Below, in pieces: positions 34,001 through 46,000 of a stretch of DNA of 64,000 nucleotides. The translations under genes and the position numbers were made by a program. Each line of letters opens with the position of its first letter. Within the stretch, counting starts at the first letter, position 1. The notes beneath the pieces are model-generated. The model saw only the letters and a program-made list of their open reading frames with translations. It was not told where the DNA came from and did no database searches. Location of the stretch: contig NC_087072.1 of the NCBI RefSeq assembly GCF_026151205.1, positions 25,385,799-25,449,798 on the forward strand, written 5' to 3'. The DNA comes from Bolinopsis microptera (taxonomy: Eukaryota; Ctenophora; Tentaculata; Lobata; Bolinopsidae).

Positions 34001-37000
34001 TACCCTCATATCAGATTACAGTTTCTTACTGAACTCTTCGCTTGTATCAAGTGTGTACCCTCATATCAGATTACAGTTTCTTACTGAACTATTCGCTTGT
34101 ATCAGGTGTGTACCCTCATATCAGATTACAGTTTCTTACTGAACTCTTCGCTTGTATCAGGTGTGTACCCTCATATCAGATTACAGTTTCTTACTGAACT
34201 ATTCGCTTGTATCAGGTGTGTACCCTCATATCATATTACAGTTTCTTACTGAACTATTCGCTTGTATCAAGTGTGTACCCTCATATCAGATTACAGTTTC
34301 TTACTGAACTATTCGCTTGTATCAGGTGTGTACCCTCATATCAGATTACAGTTTCTTACTGAACTCTTCGCTTGTATCAGGTGTGTACCCTCATATCAGA
34401 TTACAGTTTCTTACTGAACTATTCGCTTGTATCAGGTGTGTACCCTCATATCATATTACAGTTTCTTACTGAACTATTCGCTTGTATCAGGTGTGTACCC
34501 TCATATCAGATTACAGTTTCTTACTGAACTCTTCGCTTGTATCAGGTGTGTACCCTCATATCAGATTACAGTTTCTTACTGAACTCTTCGCTTGTATCAA
34601 GTGTGTACCCTCATATCAGATTACAGTTTCTTACTGAACTATTCGCTTGTATCAGGTGTGTACCCTCATATCAGATTACAGTTTCTTACTGAACTCTTCG
34701 CTTGTATCAGGTGTGTACCCTCATATCAGATTACAGTTTCTTACTGAACTATTCGCTTGTATCAGGTGTGTACCCTCATATCATATTACAGTTTCTTACT
34801 GAACTCTTCGCTTGTATCAGGTGTGCACCCTCATATCAGATTACAGTTTCTTACTGAACTCTTCGCTTGTATCAGGTGTGTACCCTCATATCAGATTACA
34901 GTTTCTTACTGAACTATTCGCTTGTATCAGGTGTGTACCCTCATATCAGATTACAGTTTCTTACTGAACTCTTCGCTTGTATCAAGTGTGTACCCTCATA
35001 TCAGATTACAGTTTCTTACTGAACTCTTCGCTTGTATCAAGTGTGTACCCTCATATCAGATTACAGTTTCTTACTGAACTATTCGCTTGTATCAGGTGTG
35101 TACCCTCATATCAGATTACAGTTTCTTACTGAACTATTCGCTTGTATCAGGTGTGTACCCTCATATCAGATTACAGTTTCTTACTGAACTCTTCGCTTGT
35201 ATCAGGTGTGCACCCTCATATCAGATTACAGTTTCTTACTGAACTATTCGCTTGTATCAGGTGTGTACCCTCATATCAGATTACAGTTTCTTACTGAACT
35301 ATTCGCTTGTATCAGGTGTGTACCCTCATATCAGATTACAGTTTCTTACTGAACTCTTCGCTTGTATCAGGTGTGTACCCTCATATCAGATTACAGTTTC
35401 TTACTGAACTCTTCGCTTGTATCAAGTGTGTACCCTCATATCAGATTACAGTTTCTTACTGAACTATTCGCTTGTATCAGGTGTGTACCCTCATATCAGA
35501 TTACAGTTTCTTACTGAACTATTCGCTTGTATCAGGTGTGTACCCTCATATCAGATTACAGTTTCTTACTGAACTCTTCGCTTGTATCAGGTGTGCACCC
35601 TCATATCAGATTACAGTTTCTTACTGAACTATTCGCTTGTATCAGGTGTGTACCCTCATATCAGATTACAGTTTCTTACTGAACTATTCGCTTGTATCAG
35701 GTGTGTACCCTCATATCAGATTACAGTTTCTTACTGAACTCTTCGCTTGTATCAGGTATGTATCCTCATATCATATTACAGTTTCTTACTGAACTCTTCG
35801 CTTGTATCAGGTGTGTACCCTCATATCAGATTACAGTTTCTTACTGAACTATTCGCTTGTATCAGGTGTGTACCCTCATATCAGATTACAGTTTCTTACT
35901 GAACTCTTCGCTTGTATCAGGTGTGTACCCTCATATCATATTACAGTTTCTTACTGAACTCTTCGCTTGTATCAAGTGTGTACCCTCATATCAGATTACA
36001 GTTTCTTACTGAACTCTTCGCTTGTATCAAGTGTGTACCCTCATATCAGATTATAGTTTCTTACTGAACTCTTCGCTTGTATCAGGTGTGTACCCTCATA
36101 TCAGATTACAGTTTCTTACTGAACTATTCGCTTGTATCAGGTGTGTACCCTCATATCATATTACAGTTTCTTACTGAACTCTTCGCTTGTATCAAGTGTG
36201 TACCCTCATATCAGATTACAGTTTCTTACTGAACTCTTCGCTTGTATCAGGTGTGTACCCTCATATCAGATTACAGTTTCTTACTGAACTATTCGCTTGT
36301 ATCAAGTGTGTACCCTCATATCAGATTACAGTTTCTTACTGAACTATTCGCTTGTATCAGGTGTGTACCCTCATATCAGATTACAGTTTCTTACTGAACT
36401 ATTCGCTTGTATCAGGTGTGTACCCTCATATCATATTACAGTTTCTTACTGAACTCTTCGCTTGTATCAGGTGTGCACCCTCATATCAGATTACAGTTTC
36501 TTACTGAACTATTCGCTTGTATCAGGTGTGTGCCCTCATATCAGATTACAGTTTCTTACTGAACTATTCGCTTGTATCAGGTGTGTACCCTCATATCAGA
36601 TTACAGTTTCTTACTGAACTCTTCGCTTGTATCAGGTGTGTGCCCTCATATCAGATTACAGTTTCTTACTGAACTATTCGCTTGTATCAGGTGTGTACCC
36701 TCATATCAGATTACAGTTTCTTACTGAACTCTTCGCTTGTATCAGGTGTGTGCCCTCATATCAGATTACAGTTTCTTACTGAACTCTTCGCTTGTATCAG
36801 GTGTGTACCCTCATATCAGATTACAGTTTCTTACTGAACTATTCGCTTGTATCAGGTGTGTACCCTCATATCATATTACAGTTTCTTACTGAACTATTCG
36901 CTTGTATCAGGTGTGTACCCTCATATCAGATTACAGTTTCTTACTGAACTATTCGCTTGTGTCAGGTGTGTACTCATTTTTTCCCGATCCATGACTCATG

Positions 37001-40000
37001 AGTCAAGGAAAGAGTCTTTTTTTGTATATGGTAGCTTGTGTCCGTCGTCATCGTCGTCGTTCGTTTGTGCCCACGCGCACAGTTGTCGCCCACGTTCCTC
37101 ACTCCGCAAAGTTATTTTGCACGATATTCCGAATCAAATTATTATTGGTGAACAGCGCTGAACTGATCAATTAAATCGTTAATTTCACCATGAACGTATC
37201 CCACTAGCCACTTATTTATAAAGTTGGAAGATATAATAAATTATTTTCACTGTATTTCGAGTTAGTATTACTATTATGCACAGATCTGTGTCAGCTTGCA
37301 TAAAAAATGAACGAAATATACGATATTTTCGAAATCAATATGGAATTAACTGGGCGACGCTCGGCCTGTCACTCCGGCATATCTATTTGCTTATAAGTTA
37401 TAAACAGTAAAGCCTGGTGACTGGTGACTGGTGTCCACATGTTGCATGGAATATGATAAATACGCAATCAAGGATCGGGAAATTGAGCGGCCATCCACAA
37501 AAGAAAAGCGGCCGCATTTCTTGTTGAATTGTGCTGAAGTTTACAATCTTGGGAAAGATTGGGTGTTATCCTACTATCTTCAGTAATCAGCCAGCAGCCT
37601 TGACTGCTCTGTAACCGCTCTGTAACCGCTCTGTAACCTCTCTGTAACCACTCTGTAACTGCTCTGTAACCGCTCTGTAACCGCTCTGTAACCTCTCTGT
37701 AACCTCTCTGTAACCTCTCTGTAACCTCTCTGTAACCTCTCTGTAACCGCTCTGTAACCTATCTGTAACCTCTCTGTAACCTCTCTGTAACCGCTCTGTA
37801 ACCTCTCTGTAACCTCTCTGTAACCGCTCTGTAACGTCTCTGTAACCTCTCTGTAACCGCTCTGTAACCTCTCTGTAACTGCTCTGTAACCTCTCTATAA
37901 CCTCTCTATAACCTCTCTGTAACCTCTCTGTAACCTCTCTGTAACCTCTCTGTAACCGCTCTGTAACGTCTCTGTAACCTCTCTGTAACCGCTCTGTAAC
38001 CACTCTGTAACCGCTCTGTAACCGCTCTGTAACCGCTCTGTAACCGCCCTGTAACCGCTCTGTAACCACTCTGTAACCACTCTGTAACCTCTCTATAACC
38101 GCTCTGTAACCACTCTGTAACCTCTCTGTAACCTCTCTGTAACCGCTCTGTAACGTCTCTGTAACCTCTCTGTAACCTCTCTGTAACCGCTCTGTAACCT
38201 ATCTGTAACCTCTCTGTAACCTCTCTGTAACCGCTCTGTAACCTCTCTGTAACCTCTCTGTAACCGCTCTGTAACGTCTCTGTAACCTCTCTGTAACCGC
38301 TCTGTAACCTCTCTGTAACTGCTCTGTAACCCCTCTATAACCTCTCTATAACCTCTCTGTAACCTCTCTGTAACCTCTCTGTAACCTCTCTGTAACCGCT
38401 CTGTAACGTCTCTGTAACCTCTCTGTAACCGCTCTGTAACCACTCTGTAACCACTCTGTAACCTCTCTATAACCGCTCTGTAACCGCTCTGTAACTGCTC
38501 TGTAACCGCTCTCTAACCGCTCTGTAACCGCTCTGTAACCACTCTGTAACCGCTCTGTAACCATTCTGTAACCTCTCTGTAACCGCTCTGTAACTGCTCT
38601 GTAACCGCTCTCTAACTGCTCTGTAACTGCTCTGTAACCTCTCTGTAACCTCTCTCTAACTGCTCTGTAACCACTCTGTAACCGCTCTATAACCGCTCTG
38701 TAACCTCTCTGTAACCTCTCTGTAACCGCTCTGTAACCATTCTGTAACCGCTCTGTAACCTCTCTGTAACCTCTCTGTAACCGCTCTGTAACCGCTCTGT
38801 AACTGCTCTGTAACCGCTCTCTAACTGCTCTGTAACTGCTCTGTAACCGCTCTGTAACCACTCTGTAACCATTCTGTAACCGCTCTGTAACCTCTCTGTA
38901 ACCTCTCTGTAACCGCTCTGTAACGTCTCTGTAACCTCTCTGTAACCTCTCTGTAACTGCTCTGTAACCTCTCTATAACCTCTCTATAACCTCTCTGTAA
39001 CCTCTCTGTAACCTCTCTGTAACCTCTCTGTAACCGCTCTGTAACGTCTCTGTAACCTCTCTGTAACCGCTCTGTAACCACTCTGTAACCACTCTGTAAC
39101 CTCTCTATAACCGCTCTGTAACCGCTCTGTAACTGCTCTGTAACCGCTCTGTAACTGCTCTGTAACCGCTCTGTAACCGCTCTGTAACCGCTCTGTAACC
39201 ATTCTGTAACCGCTCTGTAACCACTCTGTAACCGCTCTCTAACCGCTCTGTAACCATTCTGTAACCGCTCTGTAACCACTCTGTAACCGCTCTCTAACCG
39301 CTCTGTAACCGCTCTGTAACTGCTCTGTAACCGCTCTCTAACTGCTCTGTAACCGCTCTGTAACTGCTCTGTAACCACTCTGTAACCGCTCTGTAACCGC
39401 TCTGTAACCACTCTGTAACCTCTCTCTAACTGCTCTGTAACCGCTCTGTAACCGCTCTGTAACCTCTCTGTAACCGCTCTGTAACTGCTCTGTAACCGCT
39501 CTCTAACTGCTCTCTAACCGCTCTGTAACCGCTCTGTAACTGCTCTGTAACCGCTCTCTAACTGCTCTGTAACCGCTCTGTAACCGCTCTGTAACCGCTC
39601 TGTAACCATTCTGTAACCGCTCTGTAACCACTCTGTAACCGCTCTCTAACCGCTCTGTAACTGCTCTGTAACCTCTCTGTAACTGCTCTGTAACTGCTCT
39701 GTAACCGCTCTCTAACTGCTCTGTAACCGCTCTGTAACCTCTCTGTAACCGCTCTGTAATCGCTCTGTAACCGCTCTGTAACCTCTCTGTAACTGCTCTG
39801 TAACCGCTCTCTAACTGCTCTGTAACCGCTCTGTAACCGCTCTGTAACCTCTCTCTAACCGCTCTGTAACCGCTCTGTAACCGCTCTGTAACCATTCTGT
39901 AACCGCTCTGTAACCACTCTGTAACCGCTCTCTAACCGCTCTGTAACCGCTCTGTAACTGCTCTGTAACCGCTCTGTAACTGCTCTGTAACCGCTCTCTA

Positions 40001-43000
40001 ACTGCTCTGTAACCGCTCTGTAACCTCTCTGTAACCTCTCTGTAACCGCTCTGTAACCGCTCTGTAACCTCTCTGTAACCTCTCTGTAACCGCTCTGTAA
40101 CCGCTCTGTAACCGCTCTGTAACCGCTCTGTAACCGCTCTGTAACTGCTCTGTAACCGCTCTGTAACCGCTCTGTAACCGCTCTATAACCGCTCTATAAC
40201 CTCTCTGTAACCGCTCTGTAACCGCTCTGTAACCGCTCTGTAACCGCTCTATAACCTCTCTGTAACTGCTCTGTAACCTCTCTGTAACCTCTCTGTAACC
40301 GCTCTGTAACCGCTCTGTAACCGCTCTGTAACCGCTCTGTAACCATTCTGTAACCGCTCTGTAACCGCTCTGTAACCTCTCTGTAACTGCTCTGTAACCG
40401 CTCTCTAACTGCTCTGTAACCGCTCTGTAACCGCTCTGTAACCGCTCTGTAACCATTCTGTAACCGCTCTGTAACCACTCTGTAACCGCTCTCTAACCGC
40501 TCTGTAACCGCTCTGTAACTGCTCTGTAACCGCTCTGTAACTGCTCTGTAACCGCTCTCTAACTGCTCTGTAACCGCTCTGTAACCTCTCTGTAACCTCT
40601 CTGTAACCGCTCTGTAACCATTCTGTAACCGCTCTGTAACCGCTCTGTAACTGCTCTGTAACCTCTCTGTAACCTCTCTGTAACTGCTCTGTAACCGCTC
40701 TCTAACTGCTCTGTAACCGCTCTGTAACCGCTCTGTAACCGCTCTGTAACCATTCTGTAACCGCTCTGTAACCACTCTGTAACCGCTCTCTAACCGCTCT
40801 GTAACCGCTCTGTAACTGCTCTGTAACCGCTCTGTAACTGCTCTGTAACCGCTCTCTAACTGCTCTGTAACCGCTCTGTAACCTCTCTGTAACCTCTCTG
40901 TAACCGCTCTGTAACCGCTCTGTAACCTCTCTGTAACCTCTCTGTAACCGCTCTGTAACCGCTCTGTAACCGCTCTGTAACCGCTCTGTAACCGCTCTGT
41001 AACTGCTCTGTAACCGCTCTGTAACCGCTCTGTAACCGCTCTATAACCGCTCTATAACCTCTCTGTAACCGCTCTGTAACCGCTCTGTAACCGCTCTGTA
41101 ACCGCTCTATAACCTCTCTGTAACTGCTCTGTAACCTCTCTGTAACCTCTCTGTAACCGCTCTGTAACCGCTCTGTAACCGCTCTGTAACCGCTCTGTAA
41201 CCATTCTGTAACCGCTCTGTAACCGCTCTGTAACTGCTTTGTAACCGCTCTGTAACCATTCTGTAACCGCTCTGTAACCGCTCTGTAATCGCTCTGTAAC
41301 CGCTCTGTAACCGCTCTGTAACTGCTCTGTAACCGCTCTCTAACTGCTCTGTAACCGCTCTGTAACCTCTCTGTAACCTCTCTGTAACCGCTCTGTAACC
41401 GCTCTGTAACCGCTCTGTAACCATTCTGTAACCGCTCTGTAACCGCTCTGTAACTGCTTTGTAACCGCTCTGTAACCATTCTGTAACCGCTCTGTAACCG
41501 CTCTGTAATCGCTCTGTAACCGCTCTGTAACCGCTCTGTAACTGCTTTGTAACCGCTCTGTAACTGCTCTGTAACTGCTCTGTAACCACTCTGTAACTGC
41601 TTTGTAACCGCTCTGTAACCACAGTTTGCTCAGGTTGGATGTGATCAGTCTGAAGTATTTGTATCACGTAATATCAGAAGAGAAGCTGCTAATGGAAAAT
41701 AAAGAGTGCAGTGCTTTGATAAACCTTGTCAAGGACACCAGGACTCTCCCTCTCTCCCTCTCTCCTTCCCCACCCGAATCAAAGTGTTTGTATACTTATA
41801 CCAGCTTACATTTAGGCATACTTCTATACTACTATGTATATGTATTAACTTATATATGCTAATGTGTCTTATCAACAATAATTTACCTTATCTAGAATAA
41901 TTAATCTTATCAAGAATAATTTACCTTATCCAAAACAATTTATCTTATCTAGAATAATTTATTTGAATAATTGATTGCAGCGACGCGTGATATAGGATGC
42001 GGTGGCTCTCTCTTCATCATGGGAGGACTTGGCTCGGATAGGGAGCCTTCTAGAATGTTCCAGAGATTTTCTCTCAGGGATATGTCATGGCAAAGTATTA
42101 TGAGCGTAAGTTAGAGCGAAATTACAAAAACAAAGTACAGAATATGTACCTTCGGCTGCTTCCCCTGAATGTTCTACAACTTTGTAATTTTAACTCTGTT
42201 TTACCTTTGGGTAGTCCCTTTAGGCTAGCCTAAATGATATATTTTAGTTTCCTGATGCAATGTGGGGTGGTGCTGGAGTAGTGCTGGAGGGTTATTTGTT
42301 AATGAGTGGGGGGGAAGGAACAGAAACAAGAAACAATCTTACTATCTGCAACCCTGCTATGGTAAGCAACATCTCCACTTTTTATATGCACTAATTCTAG
42401 TGTCTAAAATAACGACTGATAAACTGGCTTGTCGCCAATGAATGGAAAACAAACAGACTGACAAACTGACCTACAAACCGACAGTTAGAAGAGAACGATG
42501 GTAGGGAGGTGATTTGGGACGCGCTGTCTCCCATGACTATTGCTAGATTTGGGCACGGAATGGTCGAATGTATGGGTTGGGCTTATGTCGTGGGTAAGCT
42601 ATATATAACAACTTGTAACTTGACAGTACTGTAAAACTTTTTTAACAGCTTTTAACATGACAGTACTGTAAAACTCTATATAACACCTTGTAACTTGACA
42701 GATTTGAAAAAATTCAAGCTAAAATTGGCAGCATTTTAAAATACCTGATCACGTCTTATTTTGATTATGAATGAGTATGATCGTTTTAGCAGCTGCTATC
42801 AAGTCATAATCAACAATATTATGTCAAAATTTGAAGCATTTATTATAATTAATTTGACCAAAACCCATAATTGGATAGAGTGGACTGCTGCCAGTGTCCC
42901 CCTTTCCCAAACAAAAGGGAATGACATTTATTTGAATGACCGTTCTCAAATGCAAAATAATACTGAGAACGAAATCGGTCGCTTGCTTCTACCATTTATT

Positions 43001-46000
43001 CACGGCTTACTAATTGTAATAAGTTTTGGTTTATGACATCAATCACACTCGTGAAAATCTCTAGGATTGCTTTCGGGCCGATACCAGCACTTCGGAATAA
43101 GGGCGGTAGTTAATGTCCAATAAGGTGAGGTTTATCGAATCGATACTGCCGAGTACAGCTGCCTCCGGGCAGTGCTCCTTTATATATTACAATTGTAAAT
43201 GAAAGGGAGACACTGGCAGTCCACTCTACCCAATTATGGGTTTTGGTCAAATATCATCCATTTTGGTTAATGTCAAAATGTAAAATTAATAACTTCATAA
43301 AAAAGGAGGTCATTTCAGCGAGTTCAAATGTTACCTTTTAAAACATTTCCTTGTGTTATTAGAGTCAGCATATCTCTCGAGCACTGACTAAATATGCCAC
43401 TTTATAGTTATTCAAGTTGGCATTAGATTCACATCTGTCATTTATCTGTCGTGGGAAAGCAGGATCTAATGGAAATCACGCATGAGCGAAATTCTCATCT
43501 TTCGCAAACTTTGAGCGGACGTTGCGTGCGCATCCAATACCAAATCACCATAAAATTTATTTGTGTAGTTCTTATAATTATATAGTTTTATAAGCATGCA
43601 AAGTTTCAAAAGATTTCAAGACATCTTCTCACAACTGGATTCCAAAGTTGATTTTTAAAAATCACGAACTTCAATAGCAAATATCTTTATGAAGGAGCAA
43701 GCTAGGAAAACTTTCCGGTAAATTTTCTATATGACCTCAAAAGTTAAATTTAATTACTCTATAATGGATAAAAATCAATTTGAAAAAGTATTATTTTGTC
43801 AAATATCAAGTTTTAAAAATGTTCAACTCATCAAGTGGTGATGATGACGTCAAATTTTTTGTATACAATGTAAAATACAGTGTAACTGTAAAAAATGACG
43901 TGACTAGTCCCAGTGTCACGTCATTGTTCCTGGACTAGTCCCAGTGTCACATCATTGCTCCTGGACTAGTCCCCCGTGTCACATCATTGCTCCTGGACTA
44001 GTCCCAGTGTCACGTCATTGCTCCTGGACTAGTCCCCCGTGTCACATCATTGCTCCTGGACTAGTCCCAGTGTCACGTCATTGCTCCTGGGACCTGGACT
44101 AGTCCCAGTGTCACGTCATTGCTCCTGGACTAGTCCCAGTGTCACGTCATTGCTCCTGGACTAGTCCCAGTGTCACGTCATTGCTCCTGGACTAGTCCCA
44201 GTGTCACGTCATTGCTCCTGGACTAGTCCCAGTGTCACGTCATTGCTCCTGGACTAGTCCCAGTGTCACGTCATTGCTCCTGGACTAGTCCCAGTGTCAC
44301 GTCATTGCTCCTGGACTAGTCCCAGTGTCACATCATTGCTCCTGGACTAGTCCCAGTGTCACGTCATTGCTGGATCACTAGTTTAATGCTGGAGTTTACT
44401 TTTAAACTCTTCTCTGAGTCTACTCTGAACAGTTTAGAGGTCAGTAGAGACATACTGGTCACCATAGTAACCGGTAATGTATACCGTGAATTAGGGTCCG
44501 CCACAGTATTCCTCCGACTAGAGTTGCACATCTGAATGTAAGTGTTGAGGTGCAGTATCGTGGGTGTGAAGGCTGCTCGTCCTGCTGGGAGGACCCACTT
44601 GCACATTAGGTTTAAATAAACATACACTTTTATTGCCTTATTCTCATCTCCCACAGTCTTTATGAACCAGGACCAGCTGATTAACCTCTCTGTGCTCATC
44701 AGGAAGTCAAAGAGGATTAGAAGAGCCTTAGGAAAGTAAGCTATGATAAAAAAGGCAGTGAGGAGTGCGGTTTTCTTTTTAGCGTCGCTGCTCTTATCCT
44801 TCCTTTGAACTCGGGTCACTCGTTTAGCGTGTAGCTTCATAAATACGAAGAAAAGTAAACAGCTTATAACACAAACAAGGAACGGAGTCCACCAGAGCAC
44901 ATCTATCAGTAGGACCATTGCTGGGGCCTTGGTTCCGTCTACTTCATAACTACACTCCCCCAAGTTGGGGGAATACTCGTACCGGGAGACGACCATGTCC
45001 AGGTTAAAGAAGGGCAGAGCACAGATAAGAGCCTGGAACAGGGCTAGTAGAGATAAGATGTAGATGAAGGGGTGGTAAGTGACGCTCCTCAATCTGAGAG
45101 GGCACACTGTTGTCACACATCTATACACCATTATACACGTTATAGTGAACCAGCCGTATCTGTCGCTGAAGTGGTTTACAAAACCGAATATCTTGCAGAA
45201 GATGGTTGGGAAAGACAAGGGTCTTTTAGCTAAAATCAGGATTGCGTTTGGAGAAACTCCCAGTGTACAGAGCAACTGAAATAGAATATTAGTTTTGACA
45301 TCACTTTTACTTTCGATGATTAATAATAAATACACATTACCAGAATTCGAATACACTATAAACATATTGACGATATACTTAAAGAAGTAGGTAATTTACC
45401 AAATCGTTTGCGGCTAAAACCAGTGCACACAGAGTAAAAGGATGAATTTTAACTGTCTTCCTGACAACCCAGAATCTAGAGAGCACAGAACCATTACTGT
45501 AGATACCGACTAGGGCGAACACTAGGTAGACAGTCCCAATAACCATGTCCAGTTCTGCAATGGTGTAGTAGATATAGGCAGGAGGCACTGTACTCGTGTA
45601 GTAGATATAGGCAGGAGGCACTGTACTCGTGTAGTAGATATAGGCAGGAGGCACTGTACTCGCAACTTGGTCCGTTCCATTCATGGCGCCCTTCAAACAT
45701 TCAATGGTTTTAACTAACAACTTAACAAGTTTGAAGCAAAGCAAAAATTGTAGACGATATCATATTGTTAAATTATAAATATATATGTAAATAATTCGAA
45801 CAATTGAAACAAATCAAATTGGCGGGCAAACGATCCGTTTCATGATATGTATAAAAACAATACCAATCATCAGGCTCTGATGATTGGTATTGTTTTTATA
45901 CATATCATGAAACGGATCGTTTGCCCGCCAATTTGATTTGTTTCAATTGTTCGAATTATAATGCTCCTGCTTAACTGCAGTCGAGCACTCTCTTTGGGAA

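Noticed and set aside
37587-41667. Many minus-strand frames of 60-207 codons with VTERLQ repeats
   Set aside because: All frames of an 11-bp satellite give the same peptide; no start context, splice plan or non-repeat domain supports a gene.
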